NCBI GenBank assembly: GCA_051873875.1
Contig: JBJEFI010000073.1
Location: 1-43,472, forward strand
Source of the DNA: JBJEFI01 sp051873875
Lineage (GTDB): Bacteria; Bacillota; Bacilli; Bacillales; Bacillaceae_G
Reading direction: 5' to 3'
Length of the DNA: 43,472 nucleotides
The position numbers were made by a program, and so were the translations under genes. The notes under the pieces were generated by a model, which was given only the letters and a program-made list of their open reading frames with translations, ran no database searches and had not been told where the DNA came from. Every line of letters starts with the position of its first letter. The stretch's first letter is position 1. This document shows positions 8,584 to 16,603 of this stretch, one piece after another.

Positions 8584-9657
8584 ATGAAGAAAAAAATTCT
8601 TGTTTTAACAAATATGTATCCTAGTCAAAAAGACAAGACATTTGGTATTTTTGTTGCCAATCAAGTAGATGCATTGCGACAACATGGTTATCTTGTTGAC
8701 GTGTTAGCTATTCGAAACCCACAGGGGGGGTATTGGCAAAGTAGCTTGAAATATGGCAGATGGTTATTAAAAACCTTTATAAATTTTATTTGGAAAGGAA
8801 AGCATTATGATGTTGTTCATGCACATTATGCTTTTCCTAGTGGAATGCTTGCATGGATGTACAAAAAAGCATTTAAAACAAAGATGATTGTAACTGTTCA
8901 TGGTGGTGATTTAGATAAGATGATACGCATTCACCCGTTTATTTATAAATGGACGAAAAAGGTTCTTCAAGAAGCGGATGCAGTTATTGCTGTTGGAGAA
9001 GAATTGTATAATCGAGTTAGTCATGAATTTGGAGCAAAGCAAAAAAATGTATATAGGTTAAGCATGGGAGTAGATGAACGAATTTTTTATCCCATGAAAG
9101 AGACAGGAAATTTACCAGCCACCATAAAAGGAAAGCACATTATTTTATTTGTAGGGAATATAGTAAAACAAAAAGGTATCGATGAACTGATTAATGCTTT
9201 CTCCATAGTCGAAAAAGAAATGGAAGATATAATCCTTATCTTTATTGGACCAATCCGAGATGATTCTTTTTTAAGGAAAATCAAAGAAAAGAAGCGTATA
9301 CTATACATTGGTGCGTTACAACAGCGAGAGATATGCATATGGATGAATCGAGCTACAGTATTTGTTCTCCCTTCACATCTTGAAGGATTTGGATTAGTAG
9401 CATTGGAAGCGATGGCTTGTGGAACACCAGTTATTGGTACGGAAGTTGGGGGATTAAAATATTTATTAAAAGATGGGCATGGGATATTAGTTCAACCTTA
9501 TGATGTAACTGAATTAGCTGAAGCAATTATTAAATTAGTAAAGGACCCATCTAAACAAAAAGAATTAATTAAAAAGGGACAAAAAAGGGCAAAGGAGCAT
9601 AGTGTAGAAAAAGTATTATCTACATTAGAAGAGTTGTATACCAAAGAAGGTGTATAA
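8584..9657 (+). CDS. GT4-family glycosyltransferase
   Basis: A 357-residue GT-B glycosyltransferase. The N-lobe has the acceptor-site pattern VLTNMYPSQKDKTFGIFVANQV (shown here by its conserved TNMYPS and GIFV parts) and the HAHYAFPSG and VTVHGGDL segments. The C-lobe has FVGNIVKQKG (donor phosphate region) and the EX7E motif (EGFGLVALEAMACGTPVIG) that binds the nucleotide sugar. It would act in the cytoplasm on a lipid-linked acceptor. It is divergent from the Wzy/flippase operon, so it probably builds the repeat unit that they handle; TuaC/TuaH of teichuronic acid synthesis are comparable. The start follows GGCGAAAGGAAGATAGCT. Donor and acceptor are unknown. Confidence 0.9.
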   Translation: MKKKILVLTNMYPSQKDKTFGIFVANQVDALRQHGYLVDVLAIRNPQGGYWQSSLKYGRWLLKTFINFIWKGKHYDVVHAHYAFPSGMLAWMYKKAFKTKMIVTVHGGDLDKMIRIHPFIYKWTKKVLQEADAVIAVGEELYNRVSHEFGAKQKNVYRLSMGVDERIFYPMKETGNLPATIKGKHIILFVGNIVKQKGIDELINAFSIVEKEMEDIILIFIGPIRDDSFLRKIKEKKRILYIGALQQREICIWMNRATVFVLPSHLEGFGLVALEAMACGTPVIGTEVGGLKYLLKDGHGILVQPYDVTELAEAIIKLVKDPSKQKELIKKGQKRAKEHSVEKVLSTLEELYTKEGV

Positions 9658-9678
9658 TAAAAGAGATAGATTGGTATT

Positions 9679-9717
9679 CCTGTCAGTAAGAAATGGCATC
9701 TATATGTTTACTGCAGG
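9679..9717. other. Hairpin in the gap before tagO
   Basis: CCTGTCAGTAA (9679-9689) pairs with TTACTGCAGG (9708-9717) with one bulged base and no T-run afterwards. The sequence before it (GATTGGTATTCCTGTCAGTAA) loosely recalls the R1 repeats, so it may be a decayed copy. Confidence 0.35.
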
Positions 9718-9775
9718 ATAGAGGAGCTAACTTATTATTGTCACTTTTTATTGATAATTTGTAATATTATTTTAA

Positions 9776-9803
9776 TTGTATTTATATACAACTGTGATAT
9801 AAT
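9776..9803 (+). promoter_or_regulatory. tagO promoter
   Basis: TTGTAT (9776-9781), 16-base spacer, TATAAT (9798-9803), about 75 bases before the start codon. Just upstream, 9760-9770 reads TGTAATATTAT, the same string as in the element before the first LCP gene (read on its strand). Confidence 0.6.
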
Positions 9804-9879
9804 CTGTTTGTATATTTTCTTAAGTTATTGTAAATAATAGTTAATTTAATGATAATTTTGGTGGAAAGGGGGCCTTATA

Positions 9880-10944
9880 ATGATATACGTTACATTAATC
9901 ATTTGTTTTGTGACATCGTTATTAGTTACTCCATTAATAAAGAAACTAGCATTGAAAATCGGGGCCGTCGATAAGCCGAATCAGCGGAAAGTTCATAGTA
10001 AAGTAATGCCACGATTAGGTGGATTAGCCATTTTTATTAGTATGTTAGTTGGGTGTTTTTTCCTACAAGTTGATACGAATTTAGTTGCACCTATTTTAAT
10101 TGGTGCAGCGATTATTGTAATTGTGGGGGTATTAGACGATACGTTTGAGCTATCCCCAAGATGGAAATTAGTTGGTCAGTTACTAGCTGCAGCAGTTATT
10201 ATTTTTTACGGTGACATTCAAATTAATTTTTTTAATTTACCTTTTGACTATATGTTAGAGTTAGGTGTTCTGTCGATACCTTTTACATTTTTATGGATTG
10301 TTGGGATTACAAATGCAATTAATTTAATTGATGGTTTAGATGGACTAGCCGCAGGTGTGTCATCGATTGTGTTAATTACTATTTCAGGAATCGCCTTTTC
10401 AATGGGATATTTCTTTGTTTTTACAATGGCAATGATTTTATTAGGAAGTACGTTAGGTTTCCTTGTCTATAATTTTCATCCAGCCAAAATTTTTATGGGA
10501 GATACAGGAGCACTACTTTTAGGATTTATGATTGCCGTTTTATCGATGCTCGGTTTTAAGAATGTTACATTCATTTCGTTTATCGTACCAATCATTATTT
10601 TAGGGGTACCAATTTCAGACACATTGTTTGCGATTATTCGTCGTTTAATCAACAAGAAACCTTTATCTGCACCAGATAAATCTCATTTACATCATTGTTT
10701 ACTAGGGCTTGGTTATTCGCATCGTCAAGTTGTACTAGTTATTTATGGAATGAGTGCTTTATTTGGATTAATGGCAGTGCTATACACACGAACAAATGCG
10801 GTTACATCCATTATTTTGCTGTGTGTATTAGGTCTTGGAATGGAATTAATCGTAGAAAGAATTGGTCTAGTCAATAAAAATTATCGACCAATTTTAAACT
10901 TTGTTAATGGATTAAAGTATTCAAGTTCGAAAAATAAACCTTAA
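9880..10944 (+). CDS. tagO: Undecaprenyl-phosphate GlcNAc-1-phosphate transferase (TagO/WecA family)
   Basis: A 354-residue polyprenyl-phosphate transferase with about 11 membrane segments. TagO moves GlcNAc-1-phosphate from UDP-GlcNAc onto undecaprenyl phosphate, the committed first step of wall teichoic acid synthesis. Seen are the DKPNQRKVHSKVMPRLGG loop, the Mg-binding LDDTFELSPRWKL, the catalytic NAINLIDGLDGLAAG, the FHPAKIFMGDTGALLLG loop and the histidine-rich SHLHHCLLGLG loop, in the family order. The ATG follows GTGGAAAGGGGGCC. It is monocistronic with its own promoter and terminator, and the LCP genes that attach its product lie next door, as with tagO-tagV in B. subtilis. Confidence 0.95.
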   Translation: MIYVTLIICFVTSLLVTPLIKKLALKIGAVDKPNQRKVHSKVMPRLGGLAIFISMLVGCFFLQVDTNLVAPILIGAAIIVIVGVLDDTFELSPRWKLVGQLLAAAVIIFYGDIQINFFNLPFDYMLELGVLSIPFTFLWIVGITNAINLIDGLDGLAAGVSSIVLITISGIAFSMGYFFVFTMAMILLGSTLGFLVYNFHPAKIFMGDTGALLLGFMIAVLSMLGFKNVTFISFIVPIIILGVPISDTLFAIIRRLINKKPLSAPDKSHLHHCLLGLGYSHRQVVLVIYGMSALFGLMAVLYTRTNAVTSIILLCVLGLGMELIVERIGLVNKNYRPILNFVNGLKYSSSKNKP

Positions 10945-10970
10945 AAAGACCTTAATGAGAGGTCTTTTTT
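10943..10970 (+). terminator. tagO terminator
   Basis: Stem AAAAGACCT / AGGTCTTTT around a short loop, followed by T's, directly after the stop codon. Confidence 0.85.
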
Positions 10971-11164
10971 AGTTCTGTTAAATGAAACTGTTAATATTTG
11001 TACTAAAAGAGGACTGGAATGAAAAATTTTTTACGATATTTCTGCGGTAAGAGAATGGAGTGTTAAAGAATCAACTGTACTTTTTAACAATGAATTCTTA
11101 TAAAAAATGATGGGAATAGACTTGGTGTGTTTATATAACAGTAAATCAATTATGTATGACAATA

Positions 11165-11195
11165 AAAAAGACGCTTCTGTATGGAGCGTCTTTTT
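11165..11195. terminator. Terminator of the first LCP gene
   Basis: An 11-bp perfect stem (AAAAAGACGCT / AGCGTCTTTTT) with A- and T-runs on both sides. It follows the minus-strand LCP gene that ends at 11219. Nothing else is recognisable between it and the tagO terminator. Confidence 0.85.
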
Positions 11196-11218
11196 GTTAT
11201 TAATATAAGAGACTATTT

Positions 11219-12196
11219 TTATAGGTCTAAGTGTTCTTTTAACGTTTCACTAATTTCATCGATGCTTTCTTCAGTTGGAACATAATAGTATGTGCGATCT
11301 ATATATGTATCTTCTCCTTCAAGCTGTAGCTTGTTTAATTGGATTCCATTTTTATTTAATGCATATTTATATAGGGATAAAATTTCTGACATTGTTAAGT
11401 TTGTTTGCATATTTTCACCTAATGTTTCAATAAGGTTGTCTAATTTTGTGACAGAGTGTACAGATAATGCTTTCTTTAAAATAGCTTCAATTACAAGCAT
11501 TTGACGTTTTCCACGTTCTGCATCACTATCTATTTTTCTTGTACGAACAAGAGCAAGTGCTTCTTCTGCATTTAATGTTTGTAATCCTTTTTCTAATGTA
11601 ATTGCTCCACCTTCATCTTTACTATTTTGTTCAGTAAAGCTAACAGGAACATCAACCTTAATGCCACCTAGTTCATCAATGATTTTTAAAAAGCCTTCGA
11701 AGTTAATTTTGACATAATAATCAATTGGAATGTCTAATAAACCTTCAACTGCTTCAATTGATGCATCAATCCCACCAAACGCATGGGCATGATTGATTTT
11801 ATCTTCTTTTTCTTCTACTGGAATATACGTATACGTATCACGAGGAATGCTTAATAATTGAACATCTTTTGAATCTTTATTTAAAGTAGCAACAAGTAGC
11901 GCATCAGTGCGAACAGCACCCCCATATTTGGATTTGCGATTTTCACTTTCATCAACACCAGCAAGCAAAATAGAAACATTATGAGTGAGTGGTTTTACAT
12001 TTTCCATTCGTAAGTGTGACTTATCGCCACGTCCTAAATTAGCATGTGCATTTTTTAGTGCTGCATCTGCTTTTATGTATAAATAGCCAGTATATCCGAT
12101 TCCTACTAAAAAAATTGTTAAAATTGGCATAAAAAGATAAAGTAAAATCTTTTTTCTTCTTTTCTTTTTCTTAATTGTATTTCGATTTATATACAT
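11219..12196 (-). CDS. LytR-CpsA-Psr (LCP) family wall-polymer ligase, copy 1
   Basis: A 325-residue LCP protein. LCP enzymes transfer lipid-linked anionic polymers such as wall teichoic acid to peptidoglycan outside the membrane. A basic N-terminus (KKKKRRKK) precedes one membrane anchor (about residues 18-40), and the LCP domain covers about 70-290. Conserved elements are the AVRTDALLVATLN segment, the arginine-bearing LSIPRDTYTYIP, DKINHAHAFGG and ALALVRTRK. The ATG at 12196 follows AAAGGGG at 7 bases. It is very close to the next gene upstream (about four in five residues identical, longer identical runs in the domain), so this is a recent tandem duplication. The neighbourhood of tagO matches TagV/YvhJ of B. 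subtilis. Confidence 0.92.
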   Translation of the reverse strand: MYINRNTIKKKKRRKKILLYLFMPILTIFLVGIGYTGYLYIKADAALKNAHANLGRGDKSHLRMENVKPLTHNVSILLAGVDESENRKSKYGGAVRTDALLVATLNKDSKDVQLLSIPRDTYTYIPVEEKEDKINHAHAFGGIDASIEAVEGLLDIPIDYYVKINFEGFLKIIDELGGIKVDVPVSFTEQNSKDEGGAITLEKGLQTLNAEEALALVRTRKIDSDAERGKRQMLVIEAILKKALSVHSVTKLDNLIETLGENMQTNLTMSEILSLYKYALNKNGIQLNKLQLEGEDTYIDRTYYYVPTEESIDEISETLKEHLDL

Positions 12197-12276
12197 GATG
12201 TGTCCCCTTTATGTTGTATAAATGCATATTCTAATTAATTATACACTAGAAGAGGAAGGGCATCATTAGGAGGACT

Positions 12277-12322
12277 ATTACAATTTTGTAACATAATATT
12301 ACATATACGTAATATTATGTTA
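12277..12322 (-). promoter_or_regulatory. RR-type box and 14-bp palindrome upstream of LCP copy 1
   Basis: Read in gene orientation, TGTTAC-N5-TGTAAT (12293 down to 12277) fits the WalR box consensus TGTWAH-N5-TGTWAH exactly. It overlaps a perfect 14-bp inverted repeat (12289-12302 with 12309-12322, spacer 6). A TATAAT -10 box lies between it and the gene (plus-strand ATTATA at 12238-12243), without a good -35. Binding by WalR, PhoP or another OmpR-type regulator is inference. Confidence 0.45.
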
Positions 12323-12354
12323 ATTTTTATAAGGATATAGAAATAAATTGATAA

Positions 12355-12389
12355 AAAAAGGCACTTCCTTCATGGATGTGCCTTTTTCT
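12355..12389 (-). terminator. Terminator of the second LCP gene
   Basis: Stem AAAAAGGCAC (12355-12364) / GTGCCTTTTT (12378-12387), with A/T tails, just beyond the stop at 12396. Each LCP copy therefore has its own promoter region and terminator. Confidence 0.85.
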
Positions 12390-12395
12390 TTTTAT

Positions 12396-13367
12396 TTATA
12401 AACCTAAATGTGCCTTTAATGCTTGAGTGATTTCGTCTAAGCTTTCTTGGCGAGGCATATAGTAGTAAATATTGTCGATATATTGATCGTCACCTTCAAG
12501 CTGTAACTTGTTTAACTGAATACCCTCGTTATTTAGTGCGTACTTGTATAAAGAAAGAATGTCTGACATTGTTAAGTTTGTTTTCATGTTTTCGCCCATT
12601 GTTTCAATAATTTTGTCGAGCTTTGAAACAGATTGGGCAGACATTGCTTTCTTTAAAATGGCGTCAATGACAAGCATTTGACGTTTGCCACGTTCGGCAT
12701 CGCTGTCAATTTTTCTTGTACGAACAAGGGCAAGTGCTTCTTCAGCATTTAACGTTTGGAGGCCTTTTTCTAATGTAATGGTTCCACCTTCATCTTTACT
12801 ATTTTGTTCAGTAAAGCTAACAGGAACATCTACCTCAATGCCACCGAGTTCATCAATGACTTCTAAAAATCCTTCAAAGTTAATTTTGACATAATAATCA
12901 ATTGGAATATCTAATAAACCTTCAACAGCTTCAATTGATCCATCAATGCCTCCAAATGCATGAGCATGATTGATTTTATCTTCTTTTCCTTCCACTGGAA
13001 TATACGTATACGTATCACGAGGAATGCTTAATAATTGAACATCTTTTGAATCTTTGTTTAATGTTGCGACAAGTAACGCATCAGAGCGAACAGCACTTCC
13101 ATATTCTGCTTTTCGATGTTCACTTTCATCTACGCCAACAAGTAAAATAGAGACGTTATGAGTAAGTGGTTTCACATTTTCCATACGTAATTGTGATTTT
13201 TCTCCTCTGTCTAAATTCCTATGTGCATTTTTTAGTGCCGCATTTGCTTTATTATATAAGTATCCAGTATATCCAATTCCCACTAAAAAAATCGTTAAAA
13301 TTGGAATAAAAACGTAAAGTAAAATCTTTTTACGTTTCGTTTTCTTCACATTTTCTTCAATTTTCAT
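12396..13367 (-). CDS. LytR-CpsA-Psr (LCP) family wall-polymer ligase, copy 2
   Basis: A 323-residue LCP protein from the ATG at 13367, which has AAAAGGGGAT about 7 bases upstream; an in-frame upstream ATG at 13412 lacks a ribosome-binding site and would add 15 residues that no family member needs. Layout equals copy 1: basic KKTKRKK start, single membrane anchor (PILTIFLVGIGYTGYLY), then the LCP domain with AVRSDALLVATLN, LSIPRDTYTYIP, DKINHAHAFGG and ALALVRTRK. Arginines for pyrophosphate binding are present, so it should be active in attaching teichoic acid or another polymer to peptidoglycan. The copies differ mostly at the N-terminus and last 40 residues, where specificity or partners could have diverged. 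Confidence 0.92.
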   Translation of the reverse strand: MKIEENVKKTKRKKILLYVFIPILTIFLVGIGYTGYLYNKANAALKNAHRNLDRGEKSQLRMENVKPLTHNVSILLVGVDESEHRKAEYGSAVRSDALLVATLNKDSKDVQLLSIPRDTYTYIPVEGKEDKINHAHAFGGIDGSIEAVEGLLDIPIDYYVKINFEGFLEVIDELGGIEVDVPVSFTEQNSKDEGGTITLEKGLQTLNAEEALALVRTRKIDSDAERGKRQMLVIDAILKKAMSAQSVSKLDKIIETMGENMKTNLTMSDILSLYKYALNNEGIQLNKLQLEGDDQYIDNIYYYMPRQESLDEITQALKAHLGL

Positions 13368-13450
13368 TGGTTTATCCCCTTTTAGTTGTATAAATACCCC
13401 ATTCTCAAACATTATACACTAGTAAAGGACAGGCCACCATTATTAGTACT

Positions 13451-13488
13451 ATTACAATTTTCTAACATTATATTACAGTTTCGTAATA
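13451..13488 (-). promoter_or_regulatory. RR-type box upstream of LCP copy 2
   Basis: The element seen before copy 1 recurs: in gene orientation TGTTAG-N5-TGTAAT (13467 to 13451), one mismatch from the WalR consensus, with a third TGTAAT further upstream (13477 to 13472). The downstream ACTAGTGTATAAT is also shared with copy 1. It sits right at the end of the yigZ-like gene, whose stop it abuts. Confidence 0.4.
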
Positions 13489-14115
13489 TTGGACGTCTCC
13501 TTCGATGAATTGACCCTTTCCATTTGTTAAATTAGTCATCCATTCTTTAAATGTATCTACTTCTTTCATCAATACATATACATCAAAGATGACATTATCC
13601 AAATAATGAATTTCATCTAGCGAGTAAGAGGAAGAGCGTAATTCATTTTCGATTTTTCCAAGCCATGTGTAATCAAGGGCAATCGAAATCTTTTTCATTA
13701 ATTTTCTTTCAACAATTCCAGTATGATTTAATCCTTCTGAAACACTTTTTCCATATGCTCGAACAAGTCCACCAGCTCCAAGTTTAATGCCACCAAAATA
13801 GCGCGTTACAACAACAACCGTGTCTTTTAATTGACGCTTTTTTAATACTTCTAGCATTGGAACGCCTGCGGTTCCACTCGGCTCTCCATCATCATTTGCT
13901 TTTTGAATATGATCATGTTCACCAATTAAATATGCAGAACAATTATGGGTTGCGTCCCAATGTTTTTTCTTAATTTCCTGAATGAAAGTTTGTGCTTCTT
14001 CTTCTGTTGTAGCACGATTGACATAACAAATGAAACGAGAACGTTCAATGACGATTTCGTGTTCTCCATATTCTTTAACGGTTAAATAATTTTCAAGCAA
14101 GTTTTTTCCCTCCAA
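13468..14115 (-). CDS. yvyE: IMPACT/YigZ-family protein (YvyE)
   Basis: A 215-residue member of the YigZ/IMPACT family. The N-terminal UPF0029 domain (about residues 10-120) carries both family signatures: DDGEPSGTAGVPML and VVTRYFGGIKLGAGGLVRAYG. A smaller DUF1949 domain of ferredoxin-like type covers about 140-205. Length equals the usual 210-217. Eukaryotic IMPACT binds Gcn1 and acts in translation stress; the bacterial role is not settled. The location between tagV-like LCP genes and degS, on the strand opposite degS, is the B. subtilis arrangement. The ATG follows TTTTGGAGGGAAAA in gene orientation. Confidence 0.92.
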   Translation of the reverse strand: MEGKNLLENYLTVKEYGEHEIVIERSRFICYVNRATTEEEAQTFIQEIKKKHWDATHNCSAYLIGEHDHIQKANDDGEPSGTAGVPMLEVLKKRQLKDTVVVVTRYFGGIKLGAGGLVRAYGKSVSEGLNHTGIVERKLMKKISIALDYTWLGKIENELRSSSYSLDEIHYLDNVIFDVYVLMKEVDTFKEWMTNLTNGKGQFIEGDVQYYETVI

Positions 14116-14120
14116 AATAA

Positions 14121-14196
14121 TGTGAAACTTCCATTAGTAGAAACTTTTTCTTGCAGTTCCACTGATAGGTAGTCGAATAAATTAGTTCTTCCTAAC
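14121..14196 (-). repeat. Structured intergenic repeat R1, copy B (degenerate)
   Basis: On the minus strand this reads as the R1 frame: GGAAGAACTAATTTATTCG, then a hairpin closed by CTATCAGTGG / CTACTAATGG, then GGAAGTTTCACATTA. It has more mismatches than copies A and D and a longer stem. It lies between yvyE and degS. Confidence 0.5.
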
Positions 14197-14330
14197 ACAT
14201 ATCTTTTACTTAAAATCTTTTCAATTTCTAATGTTATAAAAGACATATTTTAGTGTTAGTTAGATAAAATAAATGAAAAAAATGGTAAAATTTAATAATT
14301 CATCCCGTATTTTGTCGAAAAATAGGAATT

Positions 14331-14359
14331 TTGTAATGAAACTCATCTATAATTATTAT
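14331..14359 (+). promoter_or_regulatory. Probable degS promoter
   Basis: TTGTAA (14331-14336), 17-base spacer, TATTAT (14354-14359). An overlapping TATAAT at 14348 is an alternative -10. Distance to the degS start is about 50 bases. Confidence 0.4.
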
Positions 14360-14410
14360 ACAATAGAATCAAAATGAACAGGAAATAAACAAGGGGAGGG
14401 GCGGCGAAAG

Positions 14411-15496
14411 ATGGTCAACCCTTTTAGTCAAAAGGAAATATGTACTACACTAGATGAAATTATTCAAAAAATGATTCTAACAGTGGAATCAAGTAAAAAG
14501 GAAGTATTTGAGTTTGTGGATGCTTTGCGCAATGAATACGAAGTAATAAAGTTAAAAATGGGCGCTGAGCAAAATCGGATTGAGGCCATGATTAAGCGAG
14601 CTAAACAGCTGGATATGCTCAGTCCAGCACAAAGGGGAGAGGCATTAAAACAGGATGAGAATATAAATCTTTATTCTGAAAAAGAAAAATGTATTTCTTA
14701 TCAATATGAATTAGAGCAAAGATTAGAAGAACTTTCTAATCAAATTGAACGTGCAGAAGCATTGGTTACACAAATTAATATTATTTCCAATTATTTAACA
14801 AGCGATTTTCAAGATATAGACGAACTAACGAAAGGCGCTTGTCAAAAACAACAATTTGGTTTGCGAATTATTGAAGCACAAGAAGAGGAACGCAAGCGAT
14901 TATCTCGGGAAATTCATGATGGACCAGCACAGACACTTGCTCATCTTTTAATTCGCTCTGACTTACTTGAACGAATGGGAAGAAAACAAGGGTTAAATGC
15001 TCTACTAGATGAAGTAAAAGTGATGCGAGAATATATTCGTGATGCCCTTTATGAAGTACGGCGGATTATTTATGATTTACGCCCAATGGCTTTAGATGAT
15101 TTAGGACTAATTCCAACATTAAAAAAATATTTAAGAACAATTGAAGAATACAATAAGATAAAAATTGTTTTTGAATATTATGGGAAAAGGGAGCGAGTTC
15201 CAACGAATTATGAAGTTGCTTGTTTTCGACTTATTCAGGAAGCGGTCCAAAATGTATGTAAACATGCGAATGCTACAAAGATTGAAGTAACTGTAGAAAT
15301 AATGAGGGAGCAAATTGTATTTTCAATTATTGATAATGGAAGCGGATTTAATATACAAAATAAGAAAGAAAATTCCTTTGGAATAGTAGGAATGAAGGAA
15401 AGAGTCGATTTATTAAATGGAAAGATTAGGTTTCATTCAGTAATAGGGAAGGGCACTTCTATATGGATTTCAATTCCGCTTGCCAATAATTTATAA
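14411..15496 (+). CDS. degS: Cytoplasmic sensor histidine kinase DegS
   Basis: A 361-residue soluble NarL-type kinase. It autophosphorylates on histidine and passes phosphate to DegU, controlling secreted enzymes, competence and surface behaviour. No membrane segment is present. The N-terminal DegS sensor domain (to about residue 150) is helical and coiled-coil-like (EKCISYQYELEQRLEELSNQIERAE region). The HisKA_3 box is ERKRLSREIHDGPAQTLAHL with His169, and the HATPase part has CFRLIQEAVQNVCKHANA, IDNGSGF and NSFGIVGMKERV. B. subtilis DegS is somewhat longer (385). The start follows AAGGGGAGGGGCGGCGAAAG. degU follows after 27 bases, so the two are one operon. Confidence 0.95.
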   Translation: MVNPFSQKEICTTLDEIIQKMILTVESSKKEVFEFVDALRNEYEVIKLKMGAEQNRIEAMIKRAKQLDMLSPAQRGEALKQDENINLYSEKEKCISYQYELEQRLEELSNQIERAEALVTQINIISNYLTSDFQDIDELTKGACQKQQFGLRIIEAQEEERKRLSREIHDGPAQTLAHLLIRSDLLERMGRKQGLNALLDEVKVMREYIRDALYEVRRIIYDLRPMALDDLGLIPTLKKYLRTIEEYNKIKIVFEYYGKRERVPTNYEVACFRLIQEAVQNVCKHANATKIEVTVEIMREQIVFSIIDNGSGFNIQNKKENSFGIVGMKERVDLLNGKIRFHSVIGKGTSIWISIPLANNL

Positions 15497-15523
15497 GTAG
15501 TTATGAGGGGGATTACAAGGAGA

Positions 15524-16204
15524 ATGGACACAGTAAAGGTAATAATAATTGATGATCACAAGTTATTTAGGGAAGGAATCAAACGTATTTTAGAGTTTGA
15601 AAGTTCTTTAGAAGTTGTTGCAGAAGGCTCTGACGGAATAGATGTAATACCATTAGCTCAAAAATATGAGTATGATGTTATTATTATGGATATTAATATG
15701 CCAACAATTAATGGTGTAAATGCAACAAGAGAATTACTAAAAGTACAACCGGATGCAAAGGTTATTATATTATCTATTCATGACGATGAAAGTTATGTGA
15801 TGCATGCCTTAAGAATGGGTGCGAAGGGTTATTTGTTAAAAGAAATGGATGCAGATACGTTAATTGAAGCTGTGCAAGTCGTTGCCGGTGGAGGTTGTTA
15901 CCTTCATCCAAAAGTAACGAAAAGTTTAGTAAATGAATATCGTCGATTAGCCAATCGAGAACATCATTTTGTTCAAAATGAACGTAAAGTTGCGCCACCA
16001 CTTCACGTCCTAACACGTCGTGAATGTGAAGTGTTACAAATGTTAGCAGATGGAATGAGTAATCGAGCTGTTGGTGAGGCACTATTTATTAGTGAAAAAA
16101 CAGTAAAGAACCATGTAAGTAACATTTTGCAAAAAATTGATGTTAACGACCGAACTCAAGCTGTCGTTGCAGCAATTAAAAATGGTTGGGTTGAAGTTAG
16201 ATAA
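15524..16204 (+). CDS. degU: Response regulator DegU
   Basis: A 226-residue NarL/FixJ-type regulator. The receiver has the acidic pair IIIDDH, the phospho-acceptor in IIMDINMP, and the ILSIHDD and GYLLKEMDADTLIEA segments. The C-terminal LuxR-type helix-turn-helix is RRECEVLQMLADGMSNRAVGEALFISEKTVKNHV in pieces, for DNA binding. I prefer the ATG at 15524: AAGGAG lies just before it and the acceptor then falls at Asp56, as in B. subtilis DegU. An in-frame ATG at 15503 would add 7 residues but has no ribosome-binding site. The spacing of AAGGAG to 15524 is short, so the start is not fully certain. Cognate of DegS. Confidence 0.94.
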   Translation: MDTVKVIIIDDHKLFREGIKRILEFESSLEVVAEGSDGIDVIPLAQKYEYDVIIMDINMPTINGVNATRELLKVQPDAKVIILSIHDDESYVMHALRMGAKGYLLKEMDADTLIEAVQVVAGGGCYLHPKVTKSLVNEYRRLANREHHFVQNERKVAPPLHVLTRRECEVLQMLADGMSNRAVGEALFISEKTVKNHVSNILQKIDVNDRTQAVVAAIKNGWVEVR

Positions 16205-16236
16205 TTTTACAAAAACTGGCTATACTAACATAGGAT

Positions 16237-16272
16237 GCTACTGCTCGATAATTAAGGGGTAGTAGCTTTTTT
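16237..16272 (+). terminator. degS-degU terminator
   Basis: GCTACTGCTC (16237-16246) pairs with GGGGTAGTAGC through AGTAGC at 16261-16266, with two wobble pairs, followed by T's. The remaining 330 bases before degV show no coding potential beyond a 19-codon ORF at 16362 and no other recognisable signal. Confidence 0.65.
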
Positions 16273-16603
16273 ATATGTTTTTATAAATAAGATAAGGAAT
16301 ATCTTCCTTCAATTAAGGGTAATTATCATCTTTAAAATATAGGGCACTTTAAAGATATTTAGATGAAAGAGAAAAGTTCGAGTATCTTCAATTATTTGTT
16401 AGAAAAAGTGTGGAGCAAATAGAAGTAGGTGAAGGATTCATTTTATAGGATATGATGACGAAGAGGTATATCTTATTATCCTAGGACTTGTTGGTTTTCT
16501 ATAACGCGAAGAATGTTGATTTGAAACGAAAGAGAAGCCTAGTTTTCTTACAAAATTTATGGTAAGTTAGTATTAATCTTAAAAACAAGGATGGTATTAA
16601 AGA

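Noticed and set aside
16205..16603. Possible decayed gene between degU and degV
   Set aside because: All frames are broken within about 20 codons and no family resemblance is seen.
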